Shown here: piece by piece, positions 10,147-19,543 of the stretch
How the letters are laid out: each line of letters starts with the position of its first letter
Position numbering within the stretch: the first letter of the stretch is position 1
Origin: Leptospira ainazelensis
GTDB taxonomy: Bacteria; Spirochaetota; Leptospiria; Leptospirales; Leptospiraceae
Length of the DNA: 64,000 nt
Assembly (NCBI RefSeq): GCF_016918785.1
Contig: NZ_JAFFPT010000055.1
Span: 1 to 64,000, forward strand
Reading direction: 5' to 3'
The notes under the pieces: model-generated
Databases searched by the model: none
What the model was told of the DNA's origin: nothing
What the model saw: the letters and a program-made list of their open reading frames with translations, nothing else
Translations under genes and position numbers: made by a program

Positions 10147-10656
10147 ATGGGAACAATCCATCTTGACACAAAGAGAAAAATTCAATCCTCCTTTTCCGAT
10201 TCCAAGAAGGAAGTGGAAACGATCCTTTTTCCGGAAACATTTCTGAATTCTTTATCCGACGAAGAAAGGAAAAAACTTCCGAGATGTGTTTTTCCTCTTC
10301 TGAAGAGATATCAAAAGTTCATCTTATCAAAAAGAAGAATCAATCCAAGAGCCGGGAAAACGCTTTACCAAGGAGATCGGGGAAAACTGATTCGTGTGAA
10401 TCTTAGAATCGAATCCGAAGCTTGGTTGTTGCTCGGAGTTCTTTCGGCGGCGCACGGAGTATCTCGCTGTTTTATGTTGAACTATCTCCTTTGGTTGGAG
10501 GCCTCCGAAGTCGGGGACTCTATCGATAAAGTTTTGAACGTGGGATGTCCACCGCTCCACAACTCTTACAGCTATATCTGGCACCTCGATCGGGTCGAAA
10601 AGAAGATCATTCGAAGGATAGAATTCGATCCCGACCCGCTTTTTACCGATTTTTAG
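10147..10656 (+). CDS. DUF1564 family protein (Leptospira-specific)
   Basis: The 169-residue product matches the Leptospira DUF1564 pattern from end to end: the start MGTIHLDTKRKIQSS, the middle RINPRAGKTLYQGDRGK, the block LLGVLSAAHGVSRCFMLNYLLWLE, and the end YIWHLDRVEKKIIRRIEF. The family is multicopy in Leptospira and has no assigned function; the LNYLLWLE helix and basic segments hint at a small DNA-binding (ribbon-helix-helix-like) protein, which is inference. The ATG at 10147 fits the family start; a TTG six bases earlier adds only two residues. It converges with the SPFH gene, with nine bases between the stops. Confidence 0.9.
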   Translation: MGTIHLDTKRKIQSSFSDSKKEVETILFPETFLNSLSDEERKKLPRCVFPLLKRYQKFILSKRRINPRAGKTLYQGDRGKLIRVNLRIESEAWLLLGVLSAAHGVSRCFMLNYLLWLEASEVGDSIDKVLNVGCPPLHNSYSYIWHLDRVEKKIIRRIEFDPDPLFTDF

Positions 10657-10665
10657 GAGAATTTC

Positions 10666-11475
10666 TCATTCTTTCGGACTTACTACGATCGGAAGATTGT
10701 TCTTATCCAAAGGAACAAAAATCAACTTTGAGTTCGGATTATCAAAAGCTTTGTATTGAAGATATCTCGTCGTCAACTTATCGTTGATAATCGCTTGCGA
10801 CCTTGCTTGCCCGTCTGCACGAATCATCTGCGCTTCCGCATCGGCCCTCGCCTTCTTCTTCGCAATCTCTATACTTTTCTCCGCTATTTCGAGTTCGTAT
10901 TTTTGTTGTTCAAGTTCCTGTTGTTTCGTAAGTTTCGCTTCGATTGCGTGCAACATATTTGGAGAATATTCTATGTCGTCCAAGATTACGTCGAAAACTT
11001 CGATGTGTTTTCCTTTGGTTCTTTCGATCACTGCGGTTTTGATATCTCTCGCGAGGACGGCGCTGTTTTTAGAAATTTGAATCATCTGATGATGGGAAAC
11101 TACGTTTCTAATCGAAGCCCTAAACTCCGGCTGCACAATACTTCTGTAATATTCCGGACCCACCTCGATATGAAGCTGATACACTTCTTCCCTTATCGGT
11201 CGCATGATGATAACCGCTTGAACGTCGATCTTTAAGTCGTCGTTTGAAAGAACGTCCACCTTTTCCTTATACGAATTCCATTGTGTGGAATAAGTATAAA
11301 TATCGTTCCAAGGAAGTAACCAGTAAAACCCGTTAAAAACAGGATCTTTACTGAGTCCGACATCCGAAAGACCGAACGGTTTCCAAAACAATCCGATTTC
11401 GCCCGGACGCACCGTAGCGCCGCAATTAAGGGTGAGAATGGCTAAAAGAATGAAAAAAAGTTTTTTCTGATTCAT
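10666..11475 (-). CDS. SPFH/prohibitin-like lipoprotein
   Basis: The 269-residue product starts with a signal and lipobox (ILTLNC, Cys18), then a band-7/SPFH domain (residues about 20-190; VDVLSNDDLKIDVQAVIIMRP, FRASIRNVVSHH, IKTAVIERTKG) and a coiled coil (about 185-235; EQQKYELEIAEKSIEIAKKK) ending in the prohibitin-type DGQARSQAI. SPFH proteins form large ring or cage scaffolds at membranes and often regulate membrane proteases. A lipid anchor in place of the usual N-terminal membrane helix is unusual and suggests a periplasmic scaffold. It follows the gene at 11506-12018 by 30 bp on the same strand. Confidence 0.85.
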   Translation of the reverse strand: MNQKKLFFILLAILTLNCGATVRPGEIGLFWKPFGLSDVGLSKDPVFNGFYWLLPWNDIYTYSTQWNSYKEKVDVLSNDDLKIDVQAVIIMRPIREEVYQLHIEVGPEYYRSIVQPEFRASIRNVVSHHQMIQISKNSAVLARDIKTAVIERTKGKHIEVFDVILDDIEYSPNMLHAIEAKLTKQQELEQQKYELEIAEKSIEIAKKKARADAEAQMIRADGQARSQAIINDKLTTRYLQYKAFDNPNSKLIFVPLDKNNLPIVVSPKE

Positions 11476-11505
11476 AAATAAACTCTTATATTCCTGATTT
11501 TTAAT

Positions 11506-12018
11506 TTAGTTACTTCCGTCGAATTCTATCGTAAAACGTACGATCAATTTAGGATCCACATGTCTCGCGCTTCCGTAAAAATCTCTTTTATGACCCGCGA
11601 GAAGACCTTGAATCGCGATTTGACAAGATTCCAAAAGGGAATCGTCCTTATCGTATAGTTTTACGGTAAAAAAAGCCTCTGCGTAATCTTGACCGGATCG
11701 ATTCTCGATCTGTCCGAAGATTTCAAGATAAGCGAATTGATCCTGGATTCCTACGTTGTAGTATTTGAATTTTCCGTCCAAAGTCGTTTCCGGGGAGGAT
11801 TTTCTGGAAGCGTCCAATGATTTAAAATCCGCCATCGACGCAACAAACATCGTCAAAAGAAAAATTGAGAGAAAGGCAAATATAAATCTTCTCAGAAATA
11901 GGATTGTAGAACGAATCTTTAAAATTTCAGATTTGGAAATTTCTTTCCAAAGTCTAAAAAACGTTTTTGGGACTTTTTTTTGATCGACGGGTTTAATCGT
12001 ATCTAACGATGTTTTCAT
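11506..12018 (-). CDS. Membrane-anchored protein with FxLYD-like domain
   Basis: The 170-residue product has a cytoplasmic N-terminal segment, one membrane helix (about residues 45-65, [19 protein letters not shown]) and an extracytoplasmic beta-sandwich (about 85-165) with [33 protein letters not shown], the pattern of FxLYD/DUF3426-type domains. AAAGGA lies before the ATG. The gene probably forms an operon with the downstream SPFH lipoprotein, whose scaffold would lie in the same compartment as this C-terminal domain. Confidence 0.65.
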   Translation of the reverse strand: MKTSLDTIKPVDQKKVPKTFFRLWKEISKSEILKIRSTILFLRRFIFAFLSIFLLTMFVASMADFKSLDASRKSSPETTLDGKFKYYNVGIQDQFAYLEIFGQIENRSGQDYAEAFFTVKLYDKDDSLLESCQIAIQGLLAGHKRDFYGSARHVDPKLIVRFTIEFDGSN

Positions 12019-12137
12019 TCAAAATGATCCTTTAGAAAAGAAAGAATAGAGAACGTATCGGCTTCGTTTTTTCATGGATCCCGTATTTCTTTACGAAGTA
12101 ATATTAGATTCGCTTTTTAGAAAAGGTAAACAACTTT

Positions 12138-12863
12138 ATGAGTTCCGCAAAATCGATTTCTTCCGGTTCTTCCCTTTGGTTTCTCGTTCTTTTTCCACCG
12201 TTGAGTTTTTTGATTTCGATTCTGGGATTCTCCATCTTTTTTGTTCTCTCCGGGCTTCAAGAACCGGATCAAATTTCAAAAGAAGTTCAATCCAACGTCC
12301 CACTGATCCTTTTATTTTCTCAAATCCAAATTCTCCTTCTTTTTTTCATTCTCCTCAATCGGAACGAACACTACCAGATTCGGGAAGAATGGAAGATTCT
12401 CTCCTTTTCGGAAACGTTTCAGAAGATCGGACTCGGATTTTTTTTTGGAACGGGACTCGCCTTAAGTTACATCTTTATTCTCGCCGATTTCCTTTTTTTT
12501 CTACAGACTCGACTCGGAGACTGGGTCCCTCCGGGAGAAATGTTGTCTTCGTTTCAAAAACCGGTTTGGATTTTTATCGCTGCAAATTCTCTATTGGCTC
12601 CTTGGATCGAGGAATCGGTTTATAGAGGAATGACAATGCGCGCTTTGGAGGAAAGATTCGGGATTACGGCGTCGATTCTCGGATCCAGCTTACTTTTCGG
12701 CATTTTACACTGGTTAGGCGGTTTTTGGTATATTCTTCTGACGGCGATCGTGGTCGGAATTCCATTTGCGATAGTCAAACGTTATACGAAATCGTTATGG
12801 GTCGTCTTCTCGGCCCATTTTATTCTAAACCTAATCGAAAGTTTATGGATTCTAAACCGTTAG
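12138..12863 (+). CDS. CPBP-family intramembrane protease
   Basis: The 241-residue polytopic protein carries the three CPBP/Abi motifs: E158-E159-S-V-Y-R163, a FGILHWLGG segment (motif 2, FxxxH-type) and HFILN (motif 3). These residues coordinate the catalytic metal or water in type II CAAX-protease-like enzymes inside the membrane. AAAAGG lies 12 bases before the ATG. In bacteria these enzymes process membrane or secreted peptides or act in signalling; no obvious substrate gene is adjacent. Confidence 0.88.
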   Translation: MSSAKSISSGSSLWFLVLFPPLSFLISILGFSIFFVLSGLQEPDQISKEVQSNVPLILLFSQIQILLLFFILLNRNEHYQIREEWKILSFSETFQKIGLGFFFGTGLALSYIFILADFLFFLQTRLGDWVPPGEMLSSFQKPVWIFIAANSLLAPWIEESVYRGMTMRALEERFGITASILGSSLLFGILHWLGGFWYILLTAIVVGIPFAIVKRYTKSLWVVFSAHFILNLIESLWILNR

Positions 12864-13009
12864 AGAAATTTCTCCATCGACTCTTTTTCCAGGAGGATTT
12901 TTGATTTTTTTGGAGATTCCATTCTTATCCGGAAAGAAGAAGATATTTGTTTTTTACACACAAAGCGAATCGAAAAAAGTCATGGATCTAATTTTAGAAA
13001 ATAGAAAGT

Positions 13010-14388
<1,379 letters not shown>

Positions 14389-14472
14389 GTTTTGATTCTC
14401 CAAATTCAAAATGAAAGAATGTTCATCTAACGATGATATATTTTCGTTTTAGAAAGGCAAAGGAAATTCAAG

Positions 14473-14504
<32 letters not shown>

Positions 14505-14548
14505 CACGGAAATGGAAAGCCAATCAGTAACTCGACACGAGGGGAATC

Positions 14549-15316
14549 ATGTCTAAACAATTCGAAGGAAAAATAGCACTCGTTACCGGAGCGGCGTCTC
14601 CACGCGGGCTCGGAAGAGCGATCGCAAATACTATCGCTAAAGAGGGAGGGGACATAGTAGTATGCGACTTAAACAAAGAACATATCGAACAAGCGGCGGC
14701 CGAGATCGCCAAAGAATTCGGCGTAAAAACCTTAGGAATTCCGTGTAACGTAACAAAGCCCGAAGACTGCGACGCCGTCATCGCGGGAATCAAAGAAAAA
14801 TTCGGTAAACTGGACTTTCTAGTAAACAACGCGGGAGTTCTCAAAGACAATCTTCTTATGAGAATGAGCGAGCAAGAATTCGACTTCGTGATGGACGTAA
14901 ACCTAAAAGGTGTTTTTCTTATGACAAAGTCCGCGTCCAAACTTCTTCTCAAAGCCGAGTCCGGAAGAATCGTAAACATCTCTTCGGTTTCAGGTCTTAC
15001 CGGACAACCGGGACAAGCAAACTACTCGGCTTCAAAGGCGGGTGTGATCGCTCTTACAAAAGTTTCCGCGAGAGAATTTTCAGGAAGAAACGTTCTTGTA
15101 AACGCGGTTTGTCCCGGATATGTTCAGACAGACATGACCGCTTCCCTTCCGGAAGAAGTTCAGAAAAAACTGACCGACCCTATGTTCATTCCTCTGAGAA
15201 GACCCGGAACACAACAAGAGATCGCAAACGCAGTGAAATTCTTCTTAAGCGATCAATCCAATTACATCACAGGCACTTACTTGAGAGTGGACGGCGGCGC
15301 CGCGATCGGAATGTAA
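14549..15316 (+). CDS. fabG: 3-oxoacyl-ACP reductase / short-chain dehydrogenase
   Basis: The 255-residue enzyme is a classical SDR: cofactor loop [13 protein letters not shown] (residues about 11-23), NNAG at about 93, catalytic Ser in VNISSVSGL and the YSASKAG Tyr/Lys pair near 158, and the C-terminal [12 protein letters not shown] typical of FabG. FabG reduces 3-ketoacyl-ACP with NADPH in fatty acid synthesis. GGGG lies seven bases before the ATG. The gene stands alone rather than in a fab cluster, so a role as a paralogue acting on another keto substrate remains possible. Confidence 0.85.
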   Translation: MSKQFEGKIALVTGAASPRGLGRAIANTIAKEGGDIVVCDLNKEHIEQAAAEIAKEFGVKTLGIPCNVTKPEDCDAVIAGIKEKFGKLDFLVNNAGVLKDNLLMRMSEQEFDFVMDVNLKGVFLMTKSASKLLLKAESGRIVNISSVSGLTGQPGQANYSASKAGVIALTKVSAREFSGRNVLVNAVCPGYVQTDMTASLPEEVQKKLTDPMFIPLRRPGTQQEIANAVKFFLSDQSNYITGTYLRVDGGAAIGM

Positions 15317-15750
15317 TTTGTCTTTTTTGAATTTTGCAGGAGCTTTTTAAGAATGGCTTCTGCAGAATTCAAAATTCTGCATGTAATTTGCCTTTTTTCT
15401 ACAAGCCATTTCTCTTTCTTTTCATTTCATAAACCAAAGAGGATAACTTCCTGAAAAGTTCATAAGGACGGATTTAAGTCCAGTTCCAAGTAGTTCTCTA
15501 TTCTTCTTTAGAAACAAAAAGAGCGAATTCGAATTTCAAAAAAATTCGATACGATCTTTTAAACCTCAGAATGTAGGAACTCCCATAAGGATCCAACGGT
15601 TACGCATCTTTTGGAAAGCCGCTGAACTTTTAGAGAAGGAATTTGCGGGAACTCCAGCGTTCTGATTACGTCTCGGCGACCTGGAAAAGCGGGGTTTCGG
15701 GTCCGACTCTCGATTGTTAGCAGGAAAAATGAAAAAAACGGAATTAACTT
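15317..15750. other. Convergent intergenic region without a gene
   Basis: This 434-bp gap between fabG and the DsrE-like gene has no credible reading frame. It holds the duplicated fabG 3' end with two hairpins (15325-15398) and two copies of the dispersed short element: GTAGGAACTCC at 15573-15583 and GCGGGAACTCC at 15645-15655. Confidence 0.7.
15325..15398 (+). terminator. Alternative hairpins after fabG with U-tract
   Basis: TTTTGAATTTTGCAG (15325-15339) can pair with CTGCAGAATTCAAAA (15360-15374) with one mismatch. The inner copy TGCAGAATT (15361-15369) can instead pair with AATTCTGCA (15373-15381), and this second hairpin is followed by a run of T at 15393-15398. The two structures exclude each other. 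An 18-base stretch covering the last fabG codon and stop (15311-15328) is repeated at 15381-15398 with one change, so the terminator zone seems to be a partial duplication. Confidence 0.5.
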
Positions 15751-16071
15751 TTAGAAACTCAAGAGTCGATCGCTTTCGGAGATAATTTCATAAAGATCGG
15801 TAAGGTTAGAATATTTGCAGGAGCCGGCCTCTTTCGTATTCCTCAGATCCAAACAAGTTCCACACGCAAGAATTTCACCGCTCCCGTCCTGAAAGAGCGA
15901 AATCTGATCTTTGATTTTAAATTCTGAAGAATCGAGTCGTATCGATTCTACACCTTCACCCAAAAGAAAAACTTTTACGGAATCTCCTTTTTTCAAAGCA
16001 AAGTTTCCGATCCGAAAAGCGTTGTAAACGGTTTCCGGTTTTGCAGAATCGATAAGAATACCCAATTTCAT
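15751..16071 (-). CDS. DsrE/F-like sulfur-relay protein
   Basis: The 106-residue product has the DsrE/DsrF fold pattern: MKLGILIDSAKPETVYNAFRIGNFALKKGDSVKVFLLGEGV, then a loop with ACGTCLDLR carrying two cysteines and a further Cys in GSCKYSN. DsrE-type proteins carry persulfide sulfur on such cysteines. I start it at the ATG at 16071, which has GGAG about nine bases upstream and begins exactly at the family's first beta strand; the longer frame would overlap the upstream gene. It is the last gene of a minus-strand operon with a sulfide:quinone oxidoreductase and an ArsR-rhodanese regulator. Confidence 0.82.
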   Translation of the reverse strand: MKLGILIDSAKPETVYNAFRIGNFALKKGDSVKVFLLGEGVESIRLDSSEFKIKDQISLFQDGSGEILACGTCLDLRNTKEAGSCKYSNLTDLYEIISESDRLLSF

Positions 16072-16111
16072 CTCCAATGCTCCTTTCTCAAAATTGAAAC
16101 TTGCGGACGAC

Positions 16112-17242
16112 TTATACCCAATGCCAAAGCCACCACTTTTCAAAAAGAACTTTGGCTAAATGCCAAAATCGGGAAGGAGGACGAATCGAAACGCCCGGAC
16201 CTTCTTGAGAATAAAACTTTCCGTTTGCAAACCCGGCCTTCCCATCGCCGACTTCTAAGAAACAACCGCCTTCCCCTAAAAATTCATCCTTAGGAGTTCG
16301 CATCGATAATTCATCCGTAATTCTGGATGCAACGATTTCCGCCTGGGCGTGGGCAAAAACTCCGGCCTTCGGAAGAGGTTTTCCTGAGGGTAGAGCGATC
16401 GTAGTAATGTCGCCGATGGCATACACATTTGGAAGAGAAGTTTGAAGAGTAACCGGATCTACTTTTACCCAACCACTCTCCGCAACAATGGGCGAATTCT
16501 TTAAGAACATCGGAGGAGAATGAGCCGGAATTCCAATCAAGAGATCAAAAGACTCCGCCTCTTGATCGGAAAAAATCAACTCTTTGCGGGCCGTATCGAT
16601 CTTCGTAACCGCACTTTTATTATGAAAGGATATTCCCCTTTGTTTTAAAAGCTCAACGACCTGACGCCCAGCTTCGGGACCGCCCGCCGACATCGGCATT
16701 TCTTCCGGCGTTACGATCGTAACGTTTGAATTTATTTTTCTCTCTTTGAAAAATGAGTCGATCAGCAATGCCGCTTCATAAGGAGCCGCAGGACATTTAA
16801 AAGGAATTGAAGAGACTAGGATCGTAACGTTTCCGGACGAGGAGGAAAAAAGTTTTTCCTTAGCCTTCATCACTCCGTCGAGTGAATACAAATTGAATGC
16901 ACTCTGCTGAAATCCCGGAACTTTTTCAGGATTCAGATCCGCACCGGGAGATAGAACGAGATAATCGTAAGACAGTTCGTTCGAAATCGTATTTACGATT
17001 TTTTGATTCCAATCTATGCTCAAAACGGAATCGACGATGAGGTTAACTCCTTTCGAACGTATTTTTTTTTGAAATTGGTTCGGTTTTCTTTTGCCCACCA
17101 ATGCCCAAAGAAGAGACGGGGAAAACGTATGAATTTCCGAACGATCGATCATTATGATTTCGACATTTCGATTCTTCCTTCTCAATTCCCTCGCGACGAC
17201 AATTCCACCGATTCCTGCGCCTATGATTACGATTCGTTTCAT
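16112..17242 (-). CDS. Sulfide:quinone oxidoreductase-type flavoprotein
   Basis: The 376-residue FAD enzyme starts KRIVIIGAGIGGIVVARELRR (dinucleotide-binding fold) and has the second flavin motif VYAIGDIT near residue 275. Two cysteines sit where SQR enzymes hold the redox-active pair: Cys150 in PFKCPAAPYE and Cys327 in GEGGCFLEVGDG. The C-terminus ends in an aromatic amphipathic helix (FWHLAKVLFEKWWLWHWV) as in membrane-bound SQR. The enzyme would oxidise sulfide to polysulfide and pass electrons to menaquinone at the inner membrane. The ATG at 17242 lies one base after the regulator stop and has AAGGTGAG upstream; a GTG at 17254 is possible. Confidence 0.85.
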   Translation of the reverse strand: MKRIVIIGAGIGGIVVARELRRKNRNVEIIMIDRSEIHTFSPSLLWALVGKRKPNQFQKKIRSKGVNLIVDSVLSIDWNQKIVNTISNELSYDYLVLSPGADLNPEKVPGFQQSAFNLYSLDGVMKAKEKLFSSSSGNVTILVSSIPFKCPAAPYEAALLIDSFFKERKINSNVTIVTPEEMPMSAGGPEAGRQVVELLKQRGISFHNKSAVTKIDTARKELIFSDQEAESFDLLIGIPAHSPPMFLKNSPIVAESGWVKVDPVTLQTSLPNVYAIGDITTIALPSGKPLPKAGVFAHAQAEIVASRITDELSMRTPKDEFLGEGGCFLEVGDGKAGFANGKFYSQEGPGVSIRPPSRFWHLAKVLFEKWWLWHWV

Positions 17243-17243
17243 C

Positions 17244-17924
17244 TTAATTCTCACCTTCTTTTATCAATTCGATACCGTTATTTTTGAACTCAAGCGGACC
17301 TTGTGGAATTCGATACGCATGCAAACCCTTCGCCCTTAGAATTTCAACCGCCTCTTTGGAAAGAACACAATACTTGCCTCGACAGTAGGCCACGATCTTT
17401 TTGCGTTTGGGAAGTGTATCCATTTTTGATTTGAGTTCGCTCAATGGAATGGAAATCGAACCGGGAACGTGACCGGAATTGTATTCGTTTTCGGGACGTA
17501 CGTCGAGGAGTATGATATCTTTCAAAAAAACCCGTTTCAGAAATTCCTTATATTCGAGTTCGCTTAATTCTTCCTCGGAATCAAAAAAAGAATCCATCGC
17601 GACCCTGATTTCAGCGCTAAATTCCTCTCCCGTCGAAGCAACGCTGTCAAAAATCGAAATTCCCGCCGATTCGATACGATAAAAAATGTTTCTTCCCTCT
17701 TTGCGATCCGTTACGAGGCGCGCTTCTTTTAAGATTTGAAGGTGGTGTGAAGTCGCGGCCACGCTCATTCCGATTTCTCTGGATAAAAGATCGACGTTTT
17801 TCTCCGCTTGAAGCAGAAGATCCAGTAATTCGATTCGTTTTGGATCGGAAATCGCCTTCCCGTATTTCGCCAATACGGAATAGACAAAACTCTTAAATTC
17901 GCGACCGGATTTTTGGTTTTCCAT
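17244..17924 (-). CDS. ArsR-family regulator fused to a rhodanese domain
   Basis: The 226-residue protein joins an ArsR winged helix-turn-helix (residues about 12-100; recognition region SVAATSHHLQILKEARLVTDRKEGRNIFYRI in two parts) to a rhodanese domain (about 125-215; ILLDVRPENEYNSGHVPGSI and the active loop AYCRGKYC). Cysteines occur only in the rhodanese loop, none in the DNA-binding domain, so persulfide sensing would run through the rhodanese rather than through the dithiol of BigR/SqrR-type sensors. It heads the SQR-DsrE operon; the stop is one base from the SQR start. A perfect palindrome just upstream is the likely operator. Confidence 0.88.
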   Translation of the reverse strand: MENQKSGREFKSFVYSVLAKYGKAISDPKRIELLDLLLQAEKNVDLLSREIGMSVAATSHHLQILKEARLVTDRKEGRNIFYRIESAGISIFDSVASTGEEFSAEIRVAMDSFFDSEEELSELEYKEFLKRVFLKDIILLDVRPENEYNSGHVPGSISIPLSELKSKMDTLPKRKKIVAYCRGKYCVLSKEAVEILRAKGLHAYRIPQGPLEFKNNGIELIKEGEN

Positions 17925-17930
17925 AATTCC

Positions 17931-17962
17931 TCAAATATTCAAATATATGTTTGAATATTTGA
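17931..17962. promoter_or_regulatory. Palindromic operator between ArsR-rhodanese and methyltransferase genes
   Basis: Arms TCAAATATTCAAA (17931-17943) and TTTGAATATTTGA (17950-17962) are perfectly complementary over 13 bases with a six-base spacer. The site lies six bases upstream of the regulator start codon and 35 bases before the divergent methyltransferase start. The ATTCAAA/TTTGAAT halves resemble operators of ArsR-family sulfur sensors. Binding there would repress the regulator's own operon and may control both directions. Confidence 0.75.
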
Positions 17963-17977
17963 TTGACTTTGTCAATC
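17961..17977. promoter_or_regulatory. Second inverted repeat in the same divergent promoter
   Basis: GATTGAC, TTT, GTCAATC forms a perfect 7-bp inverted repeat that shares two bases with the longer palindrome. It contains TTGAC, which could be a -35 element for the rightward gene, so it may be promoter sequence, a second binding site, or both. Confidence 0.4.
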
Positions 17978-17997
17978 CTAATTTTTAAATAAGAATC

Positions 17998-18567
17998 ATG
18001 AAAGTAAGAGACAGCGGAATGCCGGAAGCCGAGTATTGGGATACCCTTTTTAACGTATCTTTGATTCTTGAAAGAATGAATTTGCTAAACGATATCGGAA
18101 CGATTGTGGAATTCGGGTCCGGTTACGGAACGTTCACGATCCCTTTGGCGAAAAATCATAAAAATCGAATCATCGCCTTCGAGATCGAAAGTGATCTCGT
18201 AAAAGATCTTCGGGAAAAAGCGAAACGGGACGGTCTGGACCATATCATTCCGATCGAAAAAGACATCATTGCGGAAGGAACCTCGCTCGCACCCGATTCC
18301 GTGGATTACGTAATGATCTTCAATCTTTTACACCACGAAGATCCGATTGCGATCCTTAAAGAAGCTCACAGAATTTTAAAACCGGGAAGTTATGCAGGGC
18401 TCGTTCATTGGAACTACGATCCAAAAACTCCCCGCGGTCCCAAAATGGAAATTCGTCCAAAACCGGAAGAGATTTATAACCGAGCCAAAGAAGCAAAGTT
18501 CCAAATGGAAACGGCTCAACCGATCGATCTTCCGCCGTATCACTACGGCTTCCTCGCAAAAAAATAA
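17998..18567 (+). CDS. Class I SAM-dependent methyltransferase
   Basis: The 189-residue protein has methyltransferase motif I as IVEFGSGYGTFTIPLA (residues about 36-51), the acidic ribose contact IAFEIESD, and motif IV region VDYVMIFNLLHHEDP near 101. The substrate is unknown; the fold is that of small-molecule methyltransferases. The gene faces the ArsR-rhodanese operon across 73 bp containing a perfect operator-like palindrome, so it may share sulfide or persulfide control, for example as a thiol methyltransferase. That link is inference from position only. Confidence 0.8.
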   Translation: MKVRDSGMPEAEYWDTLFNVSLILERMNLLNDIGTIVEFGSGYGTFTIPLAKNHKNRIIAFEIESDLVKDLREKAKRDGLDHIIPIEKDIIAEGTSLAPDSVDYVMIFNLLHHEDPIAILKEAHRILKPGSYAGLVHWNYDPKTPRGPKMEIRPKPEEIYNRAKEAKFQMETAQPIDLPPYHYGFLAKK

Positions 18568-18577
18568 AACGAACTAA

Positions 18578-18613
18578 AAAAGACCGATCGAATCCGGCTT
18601 TGATCAGTCTTTT
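18578..18613 (+). terminator. Probable terminator after the methyltransferase gene
   Basis: AAAAGACCGATC (18578-18589) pairs with GATCAGTCTTTT (18602-18613) with one mismatch and a 12-base loop, and the right arm ends in a T-run. It lies 10 bases after the methyltransferase stop. Confidence 0.6.
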
Positions 18614-18702
18614 GCCGAATTCGATAAGAGCGGAATCGGAAAATAGGTTCTAATAGGTTCATAAGTCCGGACTCAACTCAACGCGGACTTAAAGGATGAA
18701 CC

Positions 18703-19527
18703 ATGAACGAACAATGCCACTTTCTCCAAACCGTATCGGCGCTGCTCCCTCACACGCCGAAAATCTTTTTGATCGATTTTCTCAGATACTTCGTATTCGC
18801 CGGACTCGCCTTTACGACGCTCTATATCTGGAAACATCCTTTTCAACACAGGAAGATTCAAACAAAAACCGCAAAACCTTCCCAGTTTAGAAAAGAGTTT
18901 TTATACTCCGTCTCTTCCGTCGTAGTATATACAACCGTTACCTTGATCGTCTTGATTCTTAAAGAATACGGATTTTTTAAGTTCTACGATAGAATCGAAG
19001 ACTACGGTTGGGGTTATCTTCTCTTGAGCGTATTTCTCATTCTTTTGATCCAGGACTTTTACTTCTACTGGACTCACCGTCTGATGCATACGCGTCTTTT
19101 TTTCAAAACCTTTCATAAGATTCACCACGACTCTACGACTCCCTCTCCTTGGACCGCGTATTCGTTTAGCCCCTGGGAAGCTCTCGTACATGCGATGATC
19201 ATGCCGATCGTAGTCTCCTTATTCCCGGTTCATACGTTTGCCCTCGTGATCTTTATGACAATCCAGATCGTCAGAAACGTATTGGGTCATAGCGGTTATG
19301 AAATGTTCCCGAGTTGGATCCTATCCAATCGAATTCTAAAGTATATCAATACGAATACGAATCACGATATGCACCACCAATACTTTCGATATAACTTCGG
19401 ACTTTATTCTACGATTTGGGATGAAATATTCGGAACCGTTCATCCGGAATACGAACAAACATATAAGAATATAACAGAACGAGAACCGGCCGATCTTTCT
19501 CAAGAAGCAAGAACGTTAGCCGATTAA
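18703..19527 (+). CDS. Sterol desaturase / fatty acid hydroxylase-family membrane enzyme
   Basis: The 274-residue polytopic protein has the three histidine boxes of the family: HRLMH (about residue 126), HKIHH (about 139) and HDMHH (about 225), between hydrophobic segments. These bind a di-iron centre that hydroxylates or desaturates lipid tails at the membrane. AAAGGA lies upstream of the ATG at 18703. The substrate may be a fatty acid, hopanoid or lipid A acyl chain; the sequence does not say. A lipoprotein hydrolase gene follows after 16 bp and may be co-transcribed. Confidence 0.87.
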   Translation: MNEQCHFLQTVSALLPHTPKIFLIDFLRYFVFAGLAFTTLYIWKHPFQHRKIQTKTAKPSQFRKEFLYSVSSVVVYTTVTLIVLILKEYGFFKFYDRIEDYGWGYLLLSVFLILLIQDFYFYWTHRLMHTRLFFKTFHKIHHDSTTPSPWTAYSFSPWEALVHAMIMPIVVSLFPVHTFALVIFMTIQIVRNVLGHSGYEMFPSWILSNRILKYINTNTNHDMHHQYFRYNFGLYSTIWDEIFGTVHPEYEQTYKNITEREPADLSQEARTLAD

Positions 19528-19543
19528 AATTTTGTTAAACGAA

